NCBI GenBank assembly: GCA_021018995.1
Contig: CM037590.1
Span: forward strand, 102,673,097-102,737,096
Source: Chloranthus sessilifolius
Lineage: Eukaryota; Streptophyta; Magnoliopsida; Chloranthales; Chloranthaceae
Direction: 5' to 3'
Length of the DNA: 64,000 nt
Made by a program: the position numbers and the translations under genes. Each line of letters opens with the position of its first letter. Within the stretch, counting starts at the first letter, position 1. Shown one piece after another: positions 22,290-32,590 of this stretch. The notes below the pieces were generated by a model that was given only the letters and a program-made list of their open reading frames with translations, searched no databases and had not been told where the DNA came from.

Positions 22290-23600
22290 GTAGGTATAAT
22301 TTACTTTCTAGTTTTAATTTCCGATTTTAGATCTTAGGCTCTGATTTCTAGTCCTAGGTTTTTAGTTTCTAATCTCTAGTCCTAATCTTTATTTCTTAGA
22401 TTTAAAACTTAGGTTTTAATTATTAGTTCCTATTTTCAATCTCAGACCGTCATACCTCCTTTTTAATCCGTACTTTAATCTTTGGTTCTGGTTCTTAGTT
22501 TCTAGAATCAATCTTTAACTCTATTATCTAATTTTCAGTCTTAAAACTTAGTTTTTATCTCGATACCTTAATTTTCAATCTTAATATTAATCTCTGGTTC
22601 CAGTTCTCAATTTTCTGGGACCAGCCCTTAATCCTACGATCTAATTTTTCTGATTTCGACTCCGATTTCAGTCCTTAGATTTTTTAGTCTTTAATTTTAA
22701 TTTCTAATTTCTTATAGTTCTAATCTTTAGATTCTAATTCTTAATCCTTAAGTTTAAGAATCCAGCCCTTAGGAAATCTCTGCCCAAATTCTTAGTTTAG
22801 AGCCAACTAGGTCTCCCCAACCTTTTCTCAATTTTCAATCCCATCACTTTTACATTTCACTTATTTTGAGGTATCAAATGAATTTGGATTGAGGCAAAAT
22901 TGGTCACGTTGGAAAGCCTATCGAAGTAGCTTTTCAAAGAGCTAAAAAATGCACAATTCTGACAAGTATCGAACAAGTTATGGTCAGTTTTTGGCCGCTG
23001 CGCAAAAAGTGACGTTTTTCAAAACTCCAAGCTGAATTAGGATTAGTATCTTTATTATATTATTTTAAAAAATAGGATTTATGGTAAAAGCCTATAAATA
23101 AGACCTTTACCTCCTTATCCATCGAATTACACAATTTTCCTCCACACAATTTTCCTCTACACAATTTTCCTCTATACAATTTTCTCCTATACAATTTTCC
23201 TCTACACAATTTCCCTCTATACAATTTCCCTCTGCACGACTCAGACAATTTTTCAGGTAATTCCTTAGTCCCTAATTTTCTGGTTCTAGTTCTTAGGTTT
23301 TAGAATCAGTTCCCTTTTTTTATATTATATTCTAGTTCTAGATTTAGGTTCTAGAACCAGTCTTTTAATTTTTAGGCCCTAATTCTTAGGTTCTAAAATT
23401 AGTCCTTAATCTTATAGTCCAAATTCTCCTAATTTTGATCCCGATTGTGGTCCTTAGATTTAACTTTAGTCTTAATTTCTCATAATTTTAAATCCTAAAA
23501 TTTGCTTTATAACTTCAGTCCTTAGTTCTCTTTTTACCTTAAAAAATTTTAACCCTTAAATACCAATCATCAATCTTTCACAAAAAAATACTACTTTATA
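22290..23600 (+). repeat. Degenerate TTAG/CTAG-rich tracts in the G2 LTR
   Basis: Two tracts (about 22290-22790 and 23260-23600) consist of imperfect short phrases such as TTAGTTTCTAG and GGTTCTAGAACCAG. The pattern recurs in the 3' LTR (37420-37930, 38420-38720) and in reverse in G1 (13320-13900). No clean period is visible by eye. Confidence 0.7.
23131..23235 (+). repeat. Seven tandem 15-bp units in the G2 5' LTR
   Basis: Units of the form ACAATTTTCCTCTAC are contiguous from 23131 to 23235. The 3' LTR has fewer and less regular copies around 38275-38400. Confidence 0.92.
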
Positions 23601-24205
23601 ATTCAAATTCAGTCAATCAATTTTAGCCACCCGATTTGACCAAGTGAGCTTACGAAGGGTACTCGGAAATGGGCCAATCCTCCTTAACATAGCGGGCCCA
23701 AAACCCTTTTTTTTTAATTAATTCGATTTCTAATTAAAATTAAGATATTTAAAGTAATTAGACTTCTAGTAGCATTAGGAGACTTAATTAATTAGATTTC
23801 TAATAGGATTAAGATATCGAAATCAATTAAACTCTCAGTAGGATTAGGAGACCAAGTTAAATCAGAATCCTAGCAGAAATAGGAAAACCAAACTAGTTAG
23901 ACTAAAGGCAACCCACAGTTGCTGGCGTTCGCCGGCGGATAATTCAGTAAAGGAGTTCAACCTGTAAGCCCCTGCTCCCCCTTAAAGCGTGATCAGTGAT
24001 ATGTTGCAACGTCGATAAATATCTGCATCTAGCGATCGCATCTTCTCAGGTACTCTTTATTTAGAAATTGCCTCTTTAATTTCAGCATTTAATATTTTCT
24101 AATTTATTACTCCATCACCACCATCGTCAGAGTCCACTCGGGACATAATTGGGCCACTGATTTCGGGGACCGAAAGGAACCCAGAAAAAGCGCGTACCAA
24201 CAGAC

Positions 24206-24223
24206 TGGCGATCGCGATGGGAC
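24206..24223 (+). other. G2 primer binding site
   Basis: TGGCGATCGCGATGGGAC, three bases after the LTR end; identical in G1. The tRNA is not identified with confidence. Confidence 0.7.
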
Positions 24224-24402
24224 TCTTTTTCGCTAAGGTTGCCCTGATTTAATTAATTTAGTTTTCTATTTTTCTTGTTTTATTTAATTTGGTTTTATAT
24301 TTTTTACTTTTTATTTTATTTCGCTTTATCACTTTTCTACACACACTTGCACGTGGATAAACTTTTTCAAAAAATAAAAATAGTAATAATAAACTATTTT
24401 AA

Positions 24403-25732
24403 ATGGTCGGCATCAGAAAATTGAACTTTAATGATAACGACCCACCTGTATGGGGCTCCCATAGCGACCTCGAGTATAACGTTAGGCCATCTCCGTGGAC
24501 AGCCCAGCATCGTGCTCGGGTAAAGATGGTTTATGAGAGCGAAAAATACTCCTTCTCTCCACAAAATACAAATCATAGTGATAGCACTGAAGAGAGTGGT
24601 ACTAAGTGAAGCTACCCCAATAGTCAAGTTATGGACCACACTCCCAATGCACTCACAAAAGGAGGAAAAGAAGTCGACGCATTGCTCCAGTCCCAAAGAC
24701 AAGTTACTCCGAGGAACAGACAAAAGGAAAGGACACCGACTCCTCCGCATCCTCTGACTCCCCCAACACATAACACATACCTCTCACACCTTCTACAACA
24801 ACAACTGCTGAGGACAATCCTCTCCCAAGGCACCTAGAAAAGACACCGCCTTAAACATAAACAACCTCCACCAATTTCTAGATGACTACATGGCTAACAA
24901 AGAACGCTCTAGTCACACTTTTGGATTCGACAAATTTTGCCGAGACATCGACTTCACTGTACCCGCTAATTTTAAACCTCCAAAATTTAATAAATATAAC
25001 GGTACAGGAAATCCAAAGCACCACTTGGCCCTATTCTGCAATGACTATCGACCAATCCAAACCAATCATGGGCTCCTGATCCATTAATTTCTAAGATCAC
25101 TAGAAGGAAAAGCCCTTGACTGGTTCGTGGCCTTACCTTTAGCCGAAATCGAGACATTCAAAGACTTAGCCGATAGATTCCTAGATCAATACCAGCACTT
25201 GAGTCATGAAGAAATCAGTCTCGCTGACTTAATACACACAAGACAAGAGGATGGTGAAGACTTCTCGACATTCACCAACCATTGGAGAAGACTTGCCGCT
25301 CAAACGGAGAATCAAATAAAAGAAAGCGATGCGATAGAAATCGTGATTAGCAATACCCGAGAGCCTCTTCGGAGCGTTCTCATCTTAAGCGACTATCACG
25401 ACCTCGCAGGCCTTTATCAACGCGCCTCACGCATAGAACGTCGACTGAAGAATGGAGACCTCAGTCTTCCTACCTTAACATCCAACGAACCCTCCTCCGA
25501 AAACCCCGAGACAAACACCCTAAACGAAGACATAGACTCTGAACAAATCAATGCGAATCTGGAACAAAATCAAAATAACCCTCAACCATACCACCCCTAT
25601 GACCAAGCTCAAGATCTATACATAAACCTGTACCCTAACCAAAATCAATTACCACACATAAACCAAGATCAACACCAAAACCAACCACTGTACACCAACC
25701 AATACACAAACCCGTACTATGACCAAAACTAG
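24403..25732 (+). pseudogene. G2 gag, Tat-like, Asn/Gln/Tyr-rich tail
   Basis: The N-terminal part (from 24403, MVGIRKLNFNDNDPPVWG) is in another frame from the core. The core, 24890-25732, is one frame with one stop at 25085-25087. Core motifs are FGFDKFCRDIDF, PPKFNKYNGTGNPKHHLALF, KALDWFVALP and REPLRSVLILSDYHDL, typical of plant Ty3 Gag and close to G1 and T1. The last 60 residues are rich in Asn, Gln, Tyr and Pro (LYPNQNQLPHINQDQHQNQ), with no zinc knuckle. The sequence after 25732 is a broken continuation. Confidence 0.85.
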
Positions 25733-25962
25733 TGCCTCAACGACACGCAAACTAACATCACCTATTACAATCCATTGTTCAATCAAACTCAACTCACATA
25801 CGAGACTGTACACTCATTCACCCCGCCCCATTCCACCCAGCTAGCCTGATCCGAAGAATTGAACCTCCCTCAGAGCAAGACCATACTATTCACTTAGAAC
25901 CAACCAACCCTATCCCACGCACCTATAAACGCAAAGTTACTTTTCGCCCTTAACCGGTTACC
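25733..25962 (+). other. G2 inter-frame spacer
   Basis: Broken frames continue the gag tail style (Asn, Thr, Gln codons) up to the next long open frame. No domain is seen. Confidence 0.4.
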
Positions 25963-27678
25963 ATGATCACTAAACTCCAAACTATCACTGAATCCACCCC
26001 TAAACTAACTCAACCCATCACCAAACTCATCGCCGAGCTCAACGCACTTATCTCCAAACCAACTCAACCTACCCTTGACTCCGATAACCTACCAACAAAC
26101 GAATCAATCCCCACACCTCCTGAACAGACGCCCAAACTAATGCCACAATCTACCCCCGAACAAGCTCACGTGCCAACTCTAGAGGTGGTTTTCAAACCAA
26201 TCAATCGATGTTATACGAAGTCATTCATACTTAAATCAATCACAAAACTAAACTCTGAACCCAAATCAGTAATCAAATCTACTCCCAAAATCACCAGCCC
26301 TCTCGCTTCCAAATCAACTCCGAAACTAACCCCCAAAACCGAATACATTGCCCCACCAACCTTAAACCTGACCCTTGAACTAATCCCTACACCTGCTTTA
26401 AAACTTAAACTCAACAACAAACACATCACCCCACTAACGTCAGCATTGACTCTCGAATTAACTTCTACACCCACTTCGAAACCTAAACTCACTATCACCT
26501 CACCAACCACGAAACTGAACCCCAAACTCAAACCTATTATAAGACCTAAATTTATCATCAAACCTAAACCTAAACTTAGCATCAAACCTAAACCTACTAT
26601 CAAAACTACACCTATTATCGAATCCAAACCTATTATCAAACCTAAACCTATCCTCGAACATGAATCTATCACCAAACCTAAACCCTTGACTGAATTTGAA
26701 CCTGTCATCGGACACGAAACCAAACCGATTATTGAACTTAAACCAATCGTCGAATCTAGACCTGAACCTATCATCGACCTAGATCCCATCCATAAGCTCG
26801 AACCCTCCATCAAAGGTGAACCCGCCATCAAATTCGAACCCATTGTCGAACCTGAACCTATCATCAAATCTAAACTAATCACCGAATTCAAACCTATCAT
26901 CAAATCTCAAACTATCGACAAATCCCAACCTATCTTTGAACATGAACCCATCGTCAAAACTGAGCCCATCATTAAACTTGAACCCATCATCAAACTTAAG
27001 CCTGTTATCGAACATGAACCCATTACTAAAACCGAACCTATTCCTACAACGCCAACCCCTTTCACCTTTGAGCCTACCACAAAACCTATCAAGGAGTCAA
27101 TCATCGCTCCCACTTTCGAAACCAAACCAAACTCAAATCTTACGACGCCAATCACTATCCAAATCAACATACCTCAAATCCCATCAAAATATGAAATCAA
27201 CATCATAACTAAAATTGTTTATGATCATCAGATCCAAATCTCTGTGGACCTCACAATCAAAACCTTCACTGAACTCCAACCGGCGATAAAACTACTATGT
27301 CAAACTTCTGATACTCAACCTCCTCGAAAAATTATAAATAAATATTTAAAACAACCTCACGATAAACCCAAAGTACGAATCAAACCAAACAAGCATAATC
27401 AAACAAAACTGGACCGCCCCACACGTAGGAAAGGTCAACCTTGGACTACGCCCTCCGTCTCCTCTTCCTACTCTACCTCTGCCTTATCTTATCACTACCT
27501 TTACAACACTACTGTCCCTCTCAATGGTTTCCACTCCAACTTCACTCACAAACAACTTTCCAACCACCCGCAAATGATCCTGAAGAACTCTTTAACAACT
27601 CTATGCTTCAACTCTATCCTGAAGAACTCTTTACGAGATGCCTCACTTTGTCGAAAAATAAAAGAAGGTCCCTCCTGA
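25963..27678 (+). CDS. Unrecognised 571-codon open frame of Pro/Ile/Lys/Glu repeats in G2
   Basis: This is the longest intact frame in G2, although the neighbouring gag is broken. Residues 1-190 are Thr/Pro/Leu/Lys-rich. Residues of about 190-370 are an array of a six-residue unit, roughly [E/K]P-I-[I/V]-[K/E]-x (for example EPIIKLEPIIKLKPVIEHEP), encoded by imperfect 18-base repeats at about 26540-27050. The C-terminus is basic (KPKVRIKPNKHNQ) and then Ser/Tyr-rich. It lies where G1 has a Pro-rich gag-protease linker, so it may be a linker extension of Gag-Pol. The frame may stay open simply because the repeat lacks stop codons. Function is unknown. Confidence 0.55.
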   Translation: MITKLQTITESTPKLTQPITKLIAELNALISKPTQPTLDSDNLPTNESIPTPPEQTPKLMPQSTPEQAHVPTLEVVFKPINRCYTKSFILKSITKLNSEPKSVIKSTPKITSPLASKSTPKLTPKTEYIAPPTLNLTLELIPTPALKLKLNNKHITPLTSALTLELTSTPTSKPKLTITSPTTKLNPKLKPIIRPKFIIKPKPKLSIKPKPTIKTTPIIESKPIIKPKPILEHESITKPKPLTEFEPVIGHETKPIIELKPIVESRPEPIIDLDPIHKLEPSIKGEPAIKFEPIVEPEPIIKSKLITEFKPIIKSQTIDKSQPIFEHEPIVKTEPIIKLEPIIKLKPVIEHEPITKTEPIPTTPTPFTFEPTTKPIKESIIAPTFETKPNSNLTTPITIQINIPQIPSKYEINIITKIVYDHQIQISVDLTIKTFTELQPAIKLLCQTSDTQPPRKIINKYLKQPHDKPKVRIKPNKHNQTKLDRPTRRKGQPWTTPSVSSSYSTSALSYHYLYNTTVPLNGFHSNFTHKQLSNHPQMILKNSLTTLCFNSILKNSLRDASLCRKIKEGPS

Positions 27679-27877
27679 TAAGAAGACCCCGAACACAAAA
27701 GACCTATCGAAGGAAGAAATCAAATGACACCACACTTATTTTGATAAACCCTATACCATCCAAAACACAAACCTAAACATAACCTCACTCTCATCTCTCA
27801 TCGATCAGATCGAAAGAGATCGAGGACCAAAACAATATTATCTAATTGAACGATCACTTCGACCATCCAACGGTCAC
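27679..27877 (+). other. G2 internal remnant before the A2 junction
   Basis: This short non-coding remnant has Asn/Thr-type codon content like the preceding frame. It ends at about 27877, where Athila integrase sequence begins abruptly. Confidence 0.5.
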
Positions 27878-28352
27878 TGTGGGATTATAGGACTGCCTAT
27901 AAGACCACAATTGGTATGTCACCTTTCAAATTGGTGTATGACAAGACATGTCACTTGCCAGTAGAGTTAGAACATAGAGCATATTGGGTTGTTAAAGCAT
28001 TAAACCTTTATCTAACTTCTACTGGCATGCACAGGAGGCTCCAGGTGTCAGAGCTGAAAGAGCTAAGATTGGAAGCATACTCCAATGCTAGGATCTACAA
28101 AGAGAGAACCGAAGCCTTCTATGACAAGCATTTGCTTAGGAAAGAGTTCACAACTGGCAGCAAGGTATGGCTGTTAAAGTTGTGATCCAGATGGGAGGGA
28201 CCTTACATGGTAGAGCATGTATCCCCATCTGGAGCTGTTGAAATCAAGGATCTCAAAGATGGTAGGATAATGAAGGTGAATGGTCAAAGGCTCAAACTTT
28301 TTATTGATAATGTGGTGGAGCCTGTGGTGACCATCCACCCCCAAGAACTATA
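27878..28352 (+). pseudogene. A2 integrase C-terminal fragment
   Basis: It starts at DYRTAYKTTIGMSPFKLVYDK, downstream of the catalytic Glu, and aligns with A1 integrase from its [14 protein letters not shown]. The C-terminal module GPYMVEHVSPSGAVEIKD is kept and the protein ends VVTIHPQEL. About ten residues (the [10 protein letters not shown] region of A1) are deleted in frame near 28175, and a TGA at about 28183 probably replaces a CGA Arg codon. Confidence 0.92.
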
Positions 28353-29453
28353 AAAATGTGATTGATTCTCAATAATGTATACTATGTATCATAGTTGGTG
28401 TTTTTGTTAGAGTTTATTGTTGTTTCTGTTTTAAATCTAATTGGCATTGTAATGTGGTTGCCAATTGTGCTTAATGTGTGCATTTATAAATCATGAATCT
28501 ATAGTCAGTAGGCTTGAAGTATGTGTCATCAACTCCAAGGCAGGAGAAATGAATGAGAGCTGGGGAGAATTGATAAATTTGTGTGACAAATGGACTAGGA
28601 GCTAAGTAGAAGTCTGTTTGAACTAAGAAACTACCTATCAAGAGGAGTGGAGAACATTTCGACAGGTTCTGAAGATTCCCAGTATGCATTTCGACAAGAT
28701 CTGGGACCTGTCGAGAGGTTTGAGTCAATTCTCGACAGGTTCTGAAGGTGTAAAAATGATTGTCGATAGGATCTATGAACTCGTCGACAGGTTCTGAAGG
28801 TTTTTGAGTGCCTTATCGACAGGTTCAGAGTACTTGTCGAGAGGTTTTGTGAACCTCTCAAAGTGAATTCCTTTAGAAGCTTGGAACCTGTCTAGAGGAT
28901 TAAATGTTGAGTTCAGAATACCTGTTGAGAGGTTCTATAAACCTCTCGAAATGAATTGTGCTGAAGTCTTGAACCTGTCGACAGGATTGAGTGAACCTCT
29001 CGAGAGGTTCAGCTGCTTTTCATTCTTCGACAGGTTGTATCAACCTGTCAACAACTTTCCCCCAATCCTATCGAAGCTCATTTTTCATCCTTTTAAACCT
29101 ATCAACAACTCAATCCAGCCATTCGGCAACTTGTCTCTAAGCTTTATTTTCTCTCTGCCAATTTTCATTATCTTTCTTCTTCCTTTCCCTCACTGGTTCC
29201 AACTCCACTCACTATGCCCTTGCTCCAAGTGCTTCAATTTCTCAAAAGCTACATTTTGCACCTATTGGAGACTGATTTGGTGTCATACACATCGAGATCT
29301 GAGAAACCCTAGGTTTATGTTGGTAAGTCCTCCACCATTCACTCTATGATTTCCTTGCTCAAGTACTTTCATTGGTAATTTTTGTGGAGATTGAGACATA
29401 GAAAAAAAATTTTGGTAATTATTAATATATAATTTGTGTGGATTGAGTACCCA
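28353..29453 (+). other. A2 spacer between integrase and env-position frame, with a motif array
   Basis: No coding frame is supported. From about 28633 to 29083 it holds about a dozen copies of the motif CCTGTCGAGAGGTTC or its reverse, including perfect palindromes CCTGTCGACAGG (near 28966) and GAACCTCTCGAGAGGTTC (near 28992). The same motif fills the upstream part of the A2 LTR (34495-35120). Confidence 0.75.
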
Positions 29454-32350
29454 ATGGCTGATCAAGAGGATACCCTAGCCACCCTTTTCAAAGCCCCTTC
29501 CACTAGGAAATCTAGTAGGCTAACCAAACGGCCCAAGGAGACCACATCTGTCAAAAGAAAGCTTGTCTTGGATAAAGCTGAGAAATCTGAGAAACCTAGG
29601 AAAGCAAAGAAAGCTAAGAAGGCCCAAATCAGTGAAGAAATTGTTGAGGAGGCCCCTAAGACAGAACCTAACCCTATACCTGAGCCCAACCCTGTGCCTG
29701 ACATTCCTGAGCATGTGCCTAACCCTGAGGGGGGAACCTGACGTCAATGTAAACCTATCCACTCCCAATGAATTTGTGGATAAGTTAGGCCTAATCCCAG
29801 AGACAATTTTTGACCTCCCCTATTTTTCTAAGGAAGAGGAGTGCAAGGATACTTTGGATTACATGGTGAAAGCAGGCCTGACACCATTATTGACCCCTTT
29901 GCAAGAGAAATCCTACCCTAGGCTAGTCAAATTGTGGTACTAGAACCTGACGAAAAAGACCAAGCCAAGTTCAACTGAGCCTTGTCTTGTGAGTTTGATT
30001 GATAACAGGGAGCTCTTGGTAGATTGCAATGACATTGGGTTGATATTAGGGGTCCCTTCTATTTTTGATACATCCTATGGTCTGCCAGAACCTAAAAATG
30101 TGCATTGCAAAGCAATGGCCAGGCACCTCACTCAAGACATTGTGGGGTCTGGGGAGTCATTAATGAGAAGAGATCTACACCCCAGCATGTTGTTCATTGA
30201 TTCAATTTTGAGAAAGAATACATATGTCAGTGGACATCAACAAGAGAGGAGACCCCCCATAGTGGATGTCATGTACTTTTTCTCCAAGGGCCAATTTATG
30301 AATGCCTCCAAGCTGGTATTTGATGCAATGGTGGATGTCAATGACAAAATTCGGAGAGTGCAAGCCTTACCTGGCCTACCTTACAGCAAGCTCATCATTG
30401 CCTTGCTTAAGAGTGAAAATTTTACTTTCCCAATTATTGAGCAAGTGGTGAAGGTGACTCCAAAAGTATTTGGGAAGAGGGCTTGGTCTACCAATAGGAA
30501 CTTAATTGGGAAGAGTAAGAACAAATCAAGTGAGGATCCTGAGATAGAAGCTCCACAAGCAGTCAGCTCTGCTGCTGCACTGGCACCTCCACTTCTGCTA
30601 GTTCAAAGCCTCTCCCAACAACTGCCACTAGCTCAATACCTCCTCTTGAGATCTCTACATCAGTCACCTCTGAGCCTCTGCTCCCATCTACTACTCCTAG
30701 CTTGGAGCCTCCACATATGACCTTTGCACCCAAAGTCATCCCCTCCATCGATTTGATTTTGCCTATGGTCAGCTCCTCTGATGTCAGCCTCACCATTCCC
30801 CCCTCTATCATACCATCCATCTCAGTTTCTTTACCTTCCATGCCATTTTTCATTCCCCTTCGTAGCCTAGCCACCCTTTCAACCATCACCATATCCACAC
30901 CTCGGTCAGTTACTCCTCTTACCATAGACCCCTTCCCTACCTTATCTTCACTCACCATTCCAGCCAGCCCATCCATATTATCCACTGAACCTTTGAGCCA
31001 TGCACCAGCTTCATCAGTGGACCTAGCCACTTCTCCCCCTCCATCCATACCCTTTGACATTGATCCCACCTTTTCCATCTCACCTCCACACACCCAAGAC
31101 TAGATAACCAATGAGGGGTATTCATCCCTGATCAAATCCATTATGGACAATATTGGGCATGAATACTCCCCACTACCTGATTCTCCACAACCCACCTCTC
31201 CACAACCTACCCATTTACAGACCACACCCACCCCACCTTTTCACCATGCCAACACTTCTCCATTTCAACCAATTCCACCCATCCAACCCACAACCCCTAT
31301 CATAACTGATCCCCTACCCCAAATACTCAAACTCCTCCTCTCCCTTCAATCCCAAGTACTGACCAATATCCATACCCAATCATCCATTGAGACCACCCTC
31401 CTATCCATGAACTCCATCCTCCAAAATCAGGCCTCCATGAGCCTACAAGCCATCCAATCCACCTTGTCACTTTTAACCCAACCATCACAATAGCCAGCTA
31501 TCCCTACACTTACCCATTTACCTACTCCACCCCTTCTCCCCAACCCATTACCTTAGCTATAACCTCCCCTGTTACTGCCCCTATTGAACCTATCTCAGAA
31601 ATCCCTCCTCCTACCTTTACCAATGTTTCCACAAATGTGGAAGACTTAATTCCCACCTCCTCAGTCCCAACCCAAACAGACCCTGAACTTGAACCAACAC
31701 CCCTACATGAGCCTGACCTTGAAATTCATCACCCTTTACCCTCAATCTCCACCCCACCCCTGCCATCATCCTTTCCCTCTCCATGCCTAGCTGGCCCTTC
31801 TTCAAGTGCTGAGCAGTCCATACTCCATGCCTTTTCCTATCACATACCTCCATACTTAACCCTGCTCCATGCCATGCAACAGAACTCATACCTTAAAAGG
31901 GATGTTGTTAGAGGAATGGTTGCCCTCAGCAAATCAATCATGATGCCCTATGAAGGAAAGATAAATCAAATGACAGTGGATTTCAACTTTGAGATGTTGA
32001 ATATATCAAAGGGCTGGCAATGATTTTTGATCCAATTTGAAGCTCAAAAGCAAGAGGCAACAACAAAGAAATTGAGAGCAGATGGACTTGAGAAAAGGCT
32101 AGCTGCCTCCAGAGAGATCACAAAGGCCACCAGGGAACTCTATGAAAGTAGAGTTCTACTTGCTAAAAAGAAGGCAGAAATCCTTGAAAGGAGAGTTGCT
32201 AAACTGATTAGCATAGAACCTGCACAAGCCACTGCCCCTCCAACCAGCTCAACTACTGCTACTGATAAGTATGAGAGAGGAAAAGGAGTCCATTCAAGGA
32301 TGAGCCAGCAAACAATTAAGCTGATTAGACCTGTACATGTCATTAGTTAG
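29454..32350 (+). pseudogene. A2 env-position frame (plant transposon protein-like), frameshifted
   Basis: It starts at 29454 with MADQEDTLATLF. Residues 20-60 are strongly basic (KRPKETTSVKRK, KAKKAKKAQ), resembling a nuclear localisation signal. The middle (29730-30560; NEFVDKLGLIPETIF, LVDCNDIGLILGVPS) resembles the putative plant transposon protein domain often found after Athila pol. This is followed by a long Ser/Pro/Thr-rich stretch (30560-31800) and a helical, probably coiled-coil C-terminus (32030-32220). I see no clear signal peptide or membrane segment. Frames change near 29730, 30600 and 31550, and stops lie at 29941 and about 32021. Its role is unknown; env is named only for position. 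Confidence 0.7.
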
Positions 32351-32546
32351 GATGTTTGTGTATATTCCTTTTTTTATAGTTCTTTCCCCTCGCATTGTAC
32401 ATGTTACTGTTTATAAATGGAAAGTTTTGTTTGAAGCTTGTGTCTCATTCTGTTTAGATTAACTTGTTTCTCCTCTGTTTTTGGCTTGTTTGATTTTCTT
32501 GTTTGTGTAAGCTTGTTTGTTTTTGCTGCCCTTACCCTTTATCTTT

Positions 32547-32590
32547 GGAGCAGTGTGGACACTGCTCCTCATAGGTTTGGGAGTGTGGCA
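32547..32590 (+). promoter_or_regulatory. A2 palindrome plus internal polypurine tract
   Basis: Arm GGAGCAGTGT and its exact reverse complement are separated by GG (32547-32568). Six bases later a purine run AGGTTTGGGAGTG resembles the terminal polypurine tract. A3 has the equivalent at about 46935-46975. It may prime a second plus strand. Confidence 0.55.

Larger units (their letters stand above)
20975..24202 (+). repeat. G2 5' LTR (3228 bp)
   Basis: It starts TGTAGACACCCC and ends CGTACCAACA, just before the primer site. Order: hairpin array (21053-21680); a segment of GCGCNCAAT-type phrases (21700-22160); first TATA box (22173); degenerate CTAG/TTAG-rich tract (22290-22790); second TATA-like box (23093); seven 15-bp repeats (23131-23235); a second degenerate tract (23260-23600); then AT-rich sequence to the end. 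The 3' LTR has the same order. Short open frames here are not supported as genes. Confidence 0.9.

Noticed and set aside
23060..23248. Minus-strand frame encoding RGKLC/RGKLY repeats
   Set aside because: It is just the translation of the seven 15-bp LTR repeats; it lies in LTR sequence shared with the 3' LTR, where it is broken.
24394..24837. Overlapping short frames on both strands near the start of G2 gag
   Set aside because: Only the plus-strand frame at 24403 fits the gag N-terminus position; the rest lack homology to G1 or T1 gag.
26211..26903. 230-codon minus-strand open frame (Met/Ile/Gly/Ser-rich)
   Set aside because: It is the antisense of the 18-base repeats in the G2 frame at 25963-27678; repeats in multiples of three keep both strands open.
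29283..29349. Possible host gene start or exon near the A2 env-position frame
   Set aside because: The flanking sequence is continuous Athila element; nothing indicates captured host sequence.
30563..31093. Minus-strand open frame of 176 codons
   Set aside because: Antisense of the Ser/Pro/Thr-rich part of the A2 env-position frame; no domain, and the sense frame continues recognisable coding sequence on both sides.
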